NCBI GenBank assembly: GCA_022360175.1
Contig: JAKSDI010000021.1
Span: 90,311 to 154,310 of the forward strand
From: Chitinophagales bacterium
Lineage (GTDB): Bacteria > Bacteroidota > Bacteroidia > Chitinophagales > Saprospiraceae
Direction: 5' to 3'
Length of the DNA stretch: 64,000 nucleotides
Positions 17,615 through 26,223 of the stretch are shown here, one piece after another. Positions within the stretch are counted from its first letter, which is position 1, and every line of letters starts with the position of its first letter. The notes under the pieces were generated by a model. That model was not told the DNA's origin, ran no database searches, and saw only the letters and a list, made by a program, of their open reading frames with translations. The position numbers and the translations under genes were made by a program.

Positions 17615-20600
17615 ATGCCCGTTGCTCCTGGTGTATCTGCAGAAACGATCATTTTTGTTATTAATTCTGCTATAAAGCTGAGTCATAACTTTCGGCAACT
17701 ATATGCAGAGAAGGTACGAGAAAAAGACATTGTTTTGCCTCTGCCGGATTTTGATCCTGACATTAACCTTCGCAGGATTGTTCGGTTTTTTAATTCTATG
17801 GAGCAGGAAGAGCTAAAGCAATGGAATGGCTTGCCTGCCTTACATCAAAAAGTTGTAGAGGGCCAGGTTTTAGCAAAAGAAGAGCAGGAAGAATATGAAA
17901 GACTATTTTGGCAAGCTAGGTCGCAGGGTGAAGAAAATGCTCCACTTGCAGATTTAAGCCAGGAAGAGTTACTTTCTTTATTCAGATTGCCAGGAACAGC
18001 TAATGGTACTGAACGTTCAGTATTGCAATTAGTGGCAGGGTCGATTGTTGATATCGGAGTAGATTATTTTGTACAAGTACCAGGTGCTCTGAATCGAGAG
18101 TCTACTCATGGACGTGTACTGTATAATTTCCTGTTAGCATTCGATGAAATTGATTTTTCAGAAAATGAAAACATAAAAAAGGAATTTAGTGATAAACTAG
18201 TACCTCGTCTTTTTGCTACTGCTGCCGAAACGGTGGCTGAGCTGAGCAGCTCTATTTCAAATGATGAGCGTTTTCAGATGCTAATTAAAGCAACAGCAAA
18301 AGGCATCGCAAATGATATTTATAAACGCGCCGAAGGACTGGATGCGGTACAACGGGAAGAGGCTATTAAGTGGGGGCAAATGGTGCTACGGAGCATGATC
18401 AAAAATGGTAGCGAATATGTGCTGACTGCACCAGAAGTATTTATGGACACAAATACTGGCGTTTCTGCTATCATTCAATCCAGCGGACTTATACTGCTCG
18501 AAACTATCTTAAACGATAATTCCGAAAAGGTAGCCTTTAAAAAAGCAGTGAGCCCTGAAACACTGGAGCGCCTTACTCGGGCAAGCTTACAAATATTGTC
18601 TGAGCATCCTCATATCATCAGTAGTGAATTGGGAGTAGAGGCAATCATCAAAGGAGTTGCGGAAGCAGTTCAAGAAGAAAGTGATCTGTTGGAAAAAGGC
18701 CTACTGCCTGAATTAGTACGGATTGTACTGGAACAGTCTGCAGGGCATTTAGATATGCTCTGGGGGAATAAAGATGGCCATGTTGAACATTTATTGTTGA
18801 CGGCCTTACGGCAAATACTATCTGTACTGTCGAAGCCTGCTGATGAAGGTAAGTGGAAGCCTGAATTCACAAAGTGGCAACTGTTGAAGCTGATAGAAGA
18901 ACTGCTGGAAGAAATAGTACAGAACCCAGATTGGATAATAGATGAAATAAGGGATAAACCTATTTTGGCTGAAGTCATCGAACTGACTTTTGAAGAACTT
19001 CGCAAATTACCTAAAGAAGCGCGCCTGCAACTTGACGTGATTCGCACATTACTTCGCCTGAATCTGGAAATCACCTTGATGAATCCTCTTGTGTTGGAGG
19101 CAATTCCATATGGCACGGAAGGAGACAAAGAAATCGTACTTCAGAAGGCGTTGAATTTGCTGTTTAGCTTCATCTATTCTAATGAAAATCAACAGAAAGT
19201 AAACCGGATGTTACTTCTGGTCGATTTGTTGGAATATATTACGACTGTTATTCTCCGGGAACATCCTGATGAAAAAGGATTGTTGTTGATACAACTTATC
19301 TTATTTGATAGCGGTGTAGACTATAGTCGCGGATTTGATGCTCATTTGGCAGATCAATTGATTGATGCAGGCCTGGAGGTGATAGCAACTCATCCGTTTT
19401 TGTTAGAACGTCCCGATGGGATACACCAGATACTGGCAGGTGTATTAGCTTCTTTAGATAGTGTGCAATTACGCCGACCAGGGCTTCCAGCTCGTTTGGT
19501 GCAATTAATTCTTAAACACAGTGCCCAACATGCCCATCTGATTATTGAATCGGATGAAGGGACTCCCCGATATCTTTTGACCGTCTTGCTTAAGCAAATT
19601 CTGGAGAACCTTTCAGCTACTGATTCAGGAAGCCAATGGAAGCCCCATCTATCTTCCAGGCAATTTGAAAATCTATTGATTGTTTTGTTGGACGAAATAG
19701 TGAAACATCCTTTCTGGCTGCTCGAAAAAGTACAGGATGATGCTTTATTGACAGAAGTTTTGAGCGCTGTTTTCCAGGCACTAGAGGATGTTCCTCCTGC
19801 GGAAAGGCTTGACCCTGCTATATTAGAGTTGCTGTTGCAAATATGCTTGCGTGTAGTAGCTACTAGTCCCCAAGTCTTAAATGAAGAGTGGTTTGCTGGT
19901 AAAGAAGATAAAAAAGTACTCCTTCAGCATGCTTTAGAGCTAGTATTTGCTTTCGTTGCTGCTCCGGAAGATGGCAATCATAGCAGACAATTGCTTTTAA
20001 CGGATTTATTAGAGTTTGTGCTAGAGCATTTGTTGCAGCGGTATCCTGATAAGCGAGGACTTATTCTTATTGACCTCGTGTTATTTGAGTACAACGGACT
20101 GGATTATTCACAGGGATTCCCAATTGAGATGGCTCAGGAGTTAGCAGGTACCGCTTTTTCTGTATTAGCTCAACATCCGGATTTGGCTACCAATAATCAG
20201 TTGTTAAAACAGGTCATTGCTAACGTATCTGCTAATCTTAGTAGCTCAGGCTTAAACCAGGCTCACCTGCTACGAGAGCTAATACGCCTTACTCTGGAAA
20301 GCACGGCTGAGCATGTAGAATTACTGTTAGATGATAGTAATGTTAATAATCGCCATCTTTTTGTAATGGCTTCCTGGCAGGTGCTGAATGCCCTGGCACA
20401 ACCAGTAGAGCATGGAAAGTGGAAACCACATTTGTCTAATGCTCAAATTCTAGAACTAATTGAGTGCATATATCAGGCCATTCTGGAAAACCCAAAGTGG
20501 ATAGACACTCCTCTATTTTATTTGCTGCATGCTGTTTTTTCTGCATTACAGCAAATGCCAAATAATACTGTTATTACTTATTCACTCATTCACCATTTGG

Positions 20601-20935
20601 TTAATCGGTCTATTGAAATAATTAATCGTCAGCCTGTTCTACTGATGGAAATTGAAACTGAAGGTGACTCGACAAGACTTCGACTTCAACTTGCTCTGGA
20701 ACATCTCATTAAGGTGCTATACAATAGAGAGGAATTACAGACAACTGAATGGTATTTGGCTCAAAGCCATATTATTCAGTTGCTGGCAGATTACTATCTT
20801 GATTATTTATCATCTACGCCTGCACTGGATTCAAATATAATTGATGCTGGGGAAGTCCTGCAGAATGCACTCTCTGAATGGGAAGGCAACCCCACAAGGA
20901 AATTGGAAGAAGTACTGAAAGCATTTCAAGCATAA
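17615..20935 (+). CDS. Giant all-helical repeat protein of the eCIS locus, unknown function
   Basis: 1106 residues, almost entirely leucine- and glutamate-rich amphipathic helix, with no signal peptide, transmembrane segment or catalytic motif that I recognise. The C-terminal three quarters are built from long repeats: the anchor tryptophan of the K/Q-WKP motif falls at 18854, 19637 and 20420, exactly 783 bp (261 codons) apart each time. Flanking motifs (LLxxLLxEI, LEYI/LEFV, SxGFD/SQGF) recur in phase. This suggests an elongated solenoid scaffold. It starts 12 bp after the peptidoglycan-binding gene and ends 12 bp before the lipoprotein gene, so translation is likely coupled. I do not recognise the family. 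Confidence 0.75.
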   Translation: MPVAPGVSAETIIFVINSAIKLSHNFRQLYAEKVREKDIVLPLPDFDPDINLRRIVRFFNSMEQEELKQWNGLPALHQKVVEGQVLAKEEQEEYERLFWQARSQGEENAPLADLSQEELLSLFRLPGTANGTERSVLQLVAGSIVDIGVDYFVQVPGALNRESTHGRVLYNFLLAFDEIDFSENENIKKEFSDKLVPRLFATAAETVAELSSSISNDERFQMLIKATAKGIANDIYKRAEGLDAVQREEAIKWGQMVLRSMIKNGSEYVLTAPEVFMDTNTGVSAIIQSSGLILLETILNDNSEKVAFKKAVSPETLERLTRASLQILSEHPHIISSELGVEAIIKGVAEAVQEESDLLEKGLLPELVRIVLEQSAGHLDMLWGNKDGHVEHLLLTALRQILSVLSKPADEGKWKPEFTKWQLLKLIEELLEEIVQNPDWIIDEIRDKPILAEVIELTFEELRKLPKEARLQLDVIRTLLRLNLEITLMNPLVLEAIPYGTEGDKEIVLQKALNLLFSFIYSNENQQKVNRMLLLVDLLEYITTVILREHPDEKGLLLIQLILFDSGVDYSRGFDAHLADQLIDAGLEVIATHPFLLERPDGIHQILAGVLASLDSVQLRRPGLPARLVQLILKHSAQHAHLIIESDEGTPRYLLTVLLKQILENLSATDSGSQWKPHLSSRQFENLLIVLLDEIVKHPFWLLEKVQDDALLTEVLSAVFQALEDVPPAERLDPAILELLLQICLRVVATSPQVLNEEWFAGKEDKKVLLQHALELVFAFVAAPEDGNHSRQLLLTDLLEFVLEHLLQRYPDKRGLILIDLVLFEYNGLDYSQGFPIEMAQELAGTAFSVLAQHPDLATNNQLLKQVIANVSANLSSSGLNQAHLLRELIRLTLESTAEHVELLLDDSNVNNRHLFVMASWQVLNALAQPVEHGKWKPHLSNAQILELIECIYQAILENPKWIDTPLFYLLHAVFSALQQMPNNTVITYSLIHHLVNRSIEIINRQPVLLMEIETEGDSTRLRLQLALEHLIKVLYNREELQTTEWYLAQSHIIQLLADYYLDYLSSTPALDSNIIDAGEVLQNALSEWEGNPTRKLEEVLKAFQA

Positions 20936-20947
20936 AACCGAAGACAG

Positions 20948-21805
20948 ATGAACCAATCACACCTCAGCTTATTCCGTTTTGCAACACAACTGATATGCTT
21001 ATTCAGTTTGTTATGGTTGTCTTCCTGTTGTACTCAGCGCTTAAGCCGTGCTCAGGATGATTTCAACAATTTTGAGGAAAAATACAAGGAAATACAATTA
21101 GAGTTATCTGATAAGGAATCAATCCCTTATCAGGGTTTTTTTGAAGATGCTTATGAAGATGTACAGTCCGCTTTAGGCAAAAAAAGCTGTCTGGAACAAG
21201 ATTATTTATTAGCAGATGCCTACTTGATAAAAGCTTTGTGTGAGTTTCGTTTAGATATATATGACAAATCACGGAATTCTGCCAATAAAGCGATTACTGA
21301 GTATTTTGATATGGAAAGTAAAGGCTTGTCATTTCAAATGGAAAGGAAAAAGCTGGCCCAGATACTACTTATCCAATTAGATATAGAGCAAGGCGGAAAA
21401 GAACTGAAAACTTTCTACTCTTCCGGAAACAAAAACTATGATCAGGCCAAGAGCTATCACCTATTATCTATCTATGATCAGAGTGCTACTGATCAGGCAA
21501 AGCTAGAAGAAGCTATTTCTGAAATGGAAGATTTTAAATCGTCTGTAGAGGGAAATAATCCATTAGCAATAGCGCTAATTTCTTCACAGTTGGCAGGACT
21601 AAAAATATGGAGTGATGGGATCAGTAAATTTTGGGAATCAAAAGCAGCTGGTGCTACTATGACGAGACAACAACTCAACGCCTATATAGACGAAGAAGAA
21701 AAACACTTGCTTCCGCGAAAAAAGGAATTGCTAGAGGAACTAGAGAGCTTATTAACTCCCGATCAGGCAACGAGGTGGGTGAAATGGTGGGACGATAGGA
21801 TATGA
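20948..21805 (+). CDS. Predicted lipoprotein, helical, unknown function
   Basis: 285 residues. A long hydrophobic signal ends in LWLSSCC, giving a plausible type II signal-peptide cleavage before Cys; the mature part is helical and charged with TPR-like spacing (pairs of AxxYxxK/LxKALCEF segments). It is 12 bp after the helical-repeat gene and 111 bp before the first DUF4157 cargo gene. A surface or periplasmic role near the injection apparatus is inferred only from position. The ATG at 20948 gives a ~30-residue signal with few charged residues before the hydrophobic core, which is acceptable. Confidence 0.7.
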   Translation: MNQSHLSLFRFATQLICLFSLLWLSSCCTQRLSRAQDDFNNFEEKYKEIQLELSDKESIPYQGFFEDAYEDVQSALGKKSCLEQDYLLADAYLIKALCEFRLDIYDKSRNSANKAITEYFDMESKGLSFQMERKKLAQILLIQLDIEQGGKELKTFYSSGNKNYDQAKSYHLLSIYDQSATDQAKLEEAISEMEDFKSSVEGNNPLAIALISSQLAGLKIWSDGISKFWESKAAGATMTRQQLNAYIDEEEKHLLPRKKELLEELESLLTPDQATRWVKWWDDRI

Positions 21806-21916
21806 TACTGTTTATGTAAATGATAAAGGTAAAGTAAGAAAATTGGCAGGGTTCTAATTTCAGTGAAAACCAGGGGAGAGTACTAGGCATTCCTTCTATG
21901 ATTAAAAAGAAAGTTA

Positions 21917-23791
21917 ATGGCTTTTTATAATTCAAGATCACTTTCTGGAAAGAATAATTCAACAAAAGATAAAGGCAGTTCCCAGCCTTTTTTTAGCAGC
22001 GCTAATGCTACACAAGCTTTCTTTCAACCCAAACTTACCATCAACCAAGCCGGAGATAAATATGAACAGGAAGCCAATGCAATGGCTGAGAAAGTAGTCT
22101 CTCAATCAGCTCTCGCATCAGCCCAGTCATCATCTGGTACTATTTCACCTAAGTGTGAAGAATGCGAAAAAGAAAATCAGCTACAACGTATGTCAATGCC
22201 TGAAGAAGAGCAAGTGCAGGCGAAACCATTGATGCGGACTGTTCAGGGTGGAAATACAGCTACTCCTCAACTGGCCTCTCAGCTAAATAATACCAAAGGA
22301 AGAGGCAATTCACTACCTCAGAACACGTTGTTATCTATGAATCAGGCTTTTGGAACTGATTTTTCGAATGTACGTGTTCATACGGATAGCCAGGCACGGG
22401 AGATGAGTCAGGGTATTCAGGCAAAGGCCTTTACACATGGTTCAGACATTTATTTTAATAAGGGACAATATAATCCAGGCTCTACGGAGGGCAAACGCTT
22501 GTTAGGACATGAGTTGACACATGTGGTGCAGCAAGGAGGCAGTGAAAATGCTAAGACAGATAGAGGTACTGATGCTTCAAAAGGTTTGCATTCTGAAGCA
22601 TCAGCATCTGGCAGTATACAGAGAGCAGTACGAATTGGTGGAGGATCAACTCGGGTAACTGAAGCAGATTATATGCAAGGAGGCAATAAAAGCAGTGTTG
22701 GTTCTCGCTACTTAGTATCAGATTTGATTAATGATAATGTTCGGCGAGTTTTTAATGATGTCAATGAATTGGAAGCTTATGCAAATGGACAAACAGATTA
22801 TATTGGAGATGTAGTGACCTCTTCTGCCGGGACATATTGGTATCGCCTACCTGAAAATCAGCTTATCATTCTTGGTGAGCGTCATCAAAACCCTCAGGGA
22901 AATGTTGAAGATGTAATCATCGGACTGAATACTGCTCGATTCATGTACGAACCTTATAATGAATTGGCGAGTGTAGCAGCACTTAATATTCCCTTTACGG
23001 GAACAGAAGGCCGATTGTCTCAGGTTCATAGTGGGCTGAGAACAGCTAATCTGGTGAATAGAACAAATTTTAATCCAGATTTAGAAAATATTGTGTTCAA
23101 AGCGCTGGCTGGTGCATCACTTGCTCGTAATGAATATATTGCAAATGACCCTCCAAATATGCCTTCCTGGCAGGTTACTGAATGGCAGGGGCGGCCTACT
23201 ACTAATGATTATTCTATAGGTGAAAGGACTGCATTATATCTGGCAATAGGCATACGTATAGCATCTGATATTGCTCAACATGATTTCGGGCCTCAAAATT
23301 TTGTCGAATCTCTTTTCATATCAAGCGGTAGGCGGCTAAAGGAAAATTATTTACAAAACCAGGCAGTATTAGACCAATTTATGCAGACTAAAGAAGGAGA
23401 TGACCTTATTGGAATATATGAACTTACATCACCCAATAATTTTCAGAACCTTCAGGCGATAAGAGGATTTACACTAGCTTTACATGAATATGCGTCTTTT
23501 TATATTGAACAACTTGGACAGGAAAGTGGGAATGCAACTTTAGTGGCTGAAGGACAGTCTTTGGCTACCAATACTAATGTTGGCCTGCAAGGTTTGAGCC
23601 CGGCTCGTGAAGAGATTATGTGGCAAAAAATACAGCATGCTAATTCAAATTCATACTTGATTGTAGGGATGGGAGATGCACACAGAGTAAATCTAACACC
23701 ACGATTAAATCAAGCAGGAATAACACACGAAGAAGTGTCAAATTCATTGGAAAGACAAAAAAATCAAATTAATGGAAATTGGACTCCTTAA
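21917..23791 (+). CDS. eCIS cargo 1: DUF4157 leader plus EreA/ChaN/TraB-like domain
   Basis: 624 residues. The leader (residues ~1-210) holds FFQPKLTINQAGDKYEQEA, a CxxC pair, then the DUF4157 core ending HELTHVVQQ (His198), the domain established as an eCIS cargo marker with a zincin-like HExxH. After a Ser-rich linker, residues ~300-620 form a separate domain with ILGERHQ (Glu321, His323) and GMGDAHR (His589). A GExH motif early and a GxGxxH motif late is the pattern of the EreA/ChaN/TraB-type fold, whose members are hydrolases or haem-binding proteins. No signal peptide. First of three tandem cargo genes with matching leaders. The leader call is firm; the C-terminal fold is a motif-level guess. 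Confidence 0.85.
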   Translation: MAFYNSRSLSGKNNSTKDKGSSQPFFSSANATQAFFQPKLTINQAGDKYEQEANAMAEKVVSQSALASAQSSSGTISPKCEECEKENQLQRMSMPEEEQVQAKPLMRTVQGGNTATPQLASQLNNTKGRGNSLPQNTLLSMNQAFGTDFSNVRVHTDSQAREMSQGIQAKAFTHGSDIYFNKGQYNPGSTEGKRLLGHELTHVVQQGGSENAKTDRGTDASKGLHSEASASGSIQRAVRIGGGSTRVTEADYMQGGNKSSVGSRYLVSDLINDNVRRVFNDVNELEAYANGQTDYIGDVVTSSAGTYWYRLPENQLIILGERHQNPQGNVEDVIIGLNTARFMYEPYNELASVAALNIPFTGTEGRLSQVHSGLRTANLVNRTNFNPDLENIVFKALAGASLARNEYIANDPPNMPSWQVTEWQGRPTTNDYSIGERTALYLAIGIRIASDIAQHDFGPQNFVESLFISSGRRLKENYLQNQAVLDQFMQTKEGDDLIGIYELTSPNNFQNLQAIRGFTLALHEYASFYIEQLGQESGNATLVAEGQSLATNTNVGLQGLSPAREEIMWQKIQHANSNSYLIVGMGDAHRVNLTPRLNQAGITHEEVSNSLERQKNQINGNWTP

Positions 23792-23797
23792 GATACC

Positions 23798-24070
23798 ATG
23801 AAATTTATCGGCATGAAGTATAGATTTACAGTTGTTTTATTAGCCCTTTGTTTTATTGTTTTAGGAAATCTTAAATGTTCTAATGCTATGAGGGAGGAAA
23901 AGTCTAATCAGCTTAAAGCTACTCAGTATTATGAAAAAGCCCTGGAACTGGAAAAGGATAAGGAATATAATGAAGCGCTCAAATATTACAGAAAATCTCT
24001 TGAAATATATGAAGATGAAGAGGTGAAAGAAGCTTATTTGAAGTTATTAGCAGCCATTGGGCCTATGTAA
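23798..24070 (+). CDS. Small TPR-like lipoprotein after cargo 1
   Basis: 90 residues from ATG 23798 (or 86-residue-class product from the internal ATG at 23813). A hydrophobic signal ends at Cys in GNLKC, a relaxed lipobox of the sort tolerated in Bacteroidota. The remainder is one TPR-like helix pair (YYEKALELEKDKEYNEALK). It begins 6 bp after the cargo 1 stop codon, so the two are almost certainly co-translated. Tight pairing of a small exported protein with a presumed toxin suggests an immunity or accessory role, but no homologous immunity family is recognised. Confidence 0.6.
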   Translation: MKFIGMKYRFTVVLLALCFIVLGNLKCSNAMREEKSNQLKATQYYEKALELEKDKEYNEALKYYRKSLEIYEDEEVKEAYLKLLAAIGPM

Positions 24071-24084
24071 GGTGCTTTTAAGCA

Positions 24085-24249
24085 ATGTCGTTTTGCTGTG
24101 CCTCATCAAACTTCCTGCCACCACATGTAACCTTAATGCCACGTGGTTACTTATCTATACCTTCTGAAGAGTTCTATACGGCAGCAAAAAGATGGGATAA
24201 GAAAATTGGAAATAGCGATAAGGAAAAAATGCCGGAATTAAAAGAGTAA
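24085..24249 (+). CDS. Possible 54-residue ORF, likely remnant or non-coding
   Basis: In the 307-bp gap between the small lipoprotein and cargo 2 an ATG at 24085 opens a 54-codon frame ending at TAA 24247-24249. The product contains LMPRGYLSIPSEEFYTAAKR, which has a protein-like composition, but no signal peptide or family match is visible. It may be the surviving end of a lost gene from an earlier effector-immunity rearrangement. The rest of the gap shows nothing I can name. Confidence 0.25.
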   Translation: MSFCCASSNFLPPHVTLMPRGYLSIPSEEFYTAAKRWDKKIGNSDKEKMPELKE

Positions 24250-24377
24250 TACGATCTGATAAAATGGATTATGGCATAATACTTTGGTGTCGTGATCTCT
24301 GTAAATTCACATGGGTAAAGCTAGGAATGATAATACTCAAAGCGGAAGCCCATAGATTAAAATAAATCATCTTTATT

Positions 24378-26087
24378 ATGACATTTCTGAACTCCCTTCG
24401 TCATAGTACTTCGACAGATCAAAAAAGCCGTCAATCACCTTTTTTCAGTAAAACTAATGTTAGAAATATACAGTCGAAAGAAAAACGTCCGTTCTTCCAA
24501 TCTAAACTCACCATCAATCAAGCCGGTGATAAATATGAGCAGGAAGCCGATGCAATGGCTGAAAAAGTAGTCTCTCAACCAACTCTCGCATCACCCCAGT
24601 CATCATCTGGTACTATTTCACCCAAGTGTGAAGGATGCGAAAAAGAAGATCAGCTACAACGTATGTCAATGCCTGAAGAAGAGGAAGTGCAGACAAAACC
24701 ATTGATGAATACTACCCAAGGTGGAAATACAGCTACCGCTCAACTGGCCTCTCAGCTAAATAGTACCAAAGGAAGAGGCAATTCACTACCCCAGAACACA
24801 CTGTCATCTATGAATCAGGTTTTTGGAACTGATTTTTCGAATGTACGTGTTCATACGGATAGCCAGGCACGAGAGATGAGTCAGGGTATTCATGCTAAGG
24901 CCTTTACACACGGTTCAGACATTTATTTTAATAAGGGGCAGTATAATCCAGGCTCTACGGAGGGCAAACGCTTGTTAGGACATGAGTTGACGCATGTGGT
25001 ACAGCAGGAGGGAAGCGATTCCTCTAGGCAAAAAGACAGGATACAGACTAAAAAAACAAGTGAAACAATTTATGAAGGTCAAGACCATGCAGGAAATTAT
25101 AAAATAGATACAGCGAATTGCCGGATGCATTATAATGCGGATTGGTACTTTAAGTTTGAGACGGGCCAAAGTGATGCAGAGAAACAAAAATATATGGAAA
25201 CTGCCAAGCGGCATGTAGAAGCAACATGGTCTAATAAAATGAAATTAAAACCTACCAATAGCACTCAGGATTGTCTGTGTAGTGATGAAGGCTTTTCAAT
25301 ACATGTTATATTGAATCCGAAAGAGTCATCCAGGGAAGGACAACATGGATTTAGCACAACTGTTGTTTCGAGTGTACGGGCTCATGTTATACCTCCTCTA
25401 AGAACAGTTGATTTACAATCTAATGATGCTATTCCTTATACTTTTTCTCATAGTGGTACAACTCAAAAAACAATTTCTCACGAGTTTGGGCACACCTTAG
25501 GCTTGCCAGATGAGTACCATGCTTTATCGCCTTTTAAAAAGGATTATCAATCTATCATGAATGTTGGTGACACTATTTATCCCCGACATTATGCTCCCTT
25601 TGCCAATATTCTAAATTATGAAATACTAGGATGCAATTTTGCACCTGATGGAAAAAAGACGCCTTTCGATATTCCTATTACTAAACAAGATTATCGGTTC
25701 TTGATGCCAATAATGAGTGAAGATGCACCAGAAACTGTTTTTGATTTTCATCTTATGCGAAGAACGAGCAACCAAGCTATGTTAGGATTATTCCATCCTT
25801 ATGTCGGTTTACAAAGTAGAATGAATTTTGGTGATCAAACCATATTAGGGGGCCCCAGAGCAGAAATGGATTTAAATTGGATTCTGTATCCTTTTGATGT
25901 TAAATTGGGTACGGGCCTATTGTTTGGAATGGAAAATGATGAAGTCAGAGTACTACTACCTTTAGATGCTACAGTAGGCTTTAATATAGGTGATGTCAAT
26001 GCGGAATTGACTTATTCTACAGGTATAGATATTGGAAGAGGAGATTTATTTAATCAGCATTTGATAGGAGCTAGAATAAAGTTTTAA
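24378..26087 (+). CDS. eCIS cargo 2: DUF4157 leader plus snapalysin-like metzincin and C-terminal beta region
   Basis: 569 residues. The leader to about residue 210 is nearly identical to cargo 1, including the CxxC pair and HELTHVVQQ (His202). Residues ~225-450 form a metalloprotease domain with HEFGHTLGLPDEYH: His368, Glu369, His372, Gly375 and Asp378 fit the HExxHxxGxxD zinc site of snapalysin-type (M7) metzincins, and SIMNVGD downstream is a good Met-turn. The last ~115 residues look like alternating beta strands of a small barrel ending in Phe, unusual for a soluble protease. No signal peptide, consistent with delivery by the particle. Protease assignment is strong; the target is unknown. 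Confidence 0.88.
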   Translation: MTFLNSLRHSTSTDQKSRQSPFFSKTNVRNIQSKEKRPFFQSKLTINQAGDKYEQEADAMAEKVVSQPTLASPQSSSGTISPKCEGCEKEDQLQRMSMPEEEEVQTKPLMNTTQGGNTATAQLASQLNSTKGRGNSLPQNTLSSMNQVFGTDFSNVRVHTDSQAREMSQGIHAKAFTHGSDIYFNKGQYNPGSTEGKRLLGHELTHVVQQEGSDSSRQKDRIQTKKTSETIYEGQDHAGNYKIDTANCRMHYNADWYFKFETGQSDAEKQKYMETAKRHVEATWSNKMKLKPTNSTQDCLCSDEGFSIHVILNPKESSREGQHGFSTTVVSSVRAHVIPPLRTVDLQSNDAIPYTFSHSGTTQKTISHEFGHTLGLPDEYHALSPFKKDYQSIMNVGDTIYPRHYAPFANILNYEILGCNFAPDGKKTPFDIPITKQDYRFLMPIMSEDAPETVFDFHLMRRTSNQAMLGLFHPYVGLQSRMNFGDQTILGGPRAEMDLNWILYPFDVKLGTGLLFGMENDEVRVLLPLDATVGFNIGDVNAELTYSTGIDIGRGDLFNQHLIGARIKF

Positions 26088-26223
26088 TTCACTTGGGTAG
26101 CATCTTGTTTTGCAAATAACAAAAGGTAGATCATGACTCATGTCACTCTCCTCGAAAAAGAAATGGACAGTCAGCAATTGTCAGATATAACTTAGCTGTA
26201 AGTGAAATGAAAATATTTCTATT

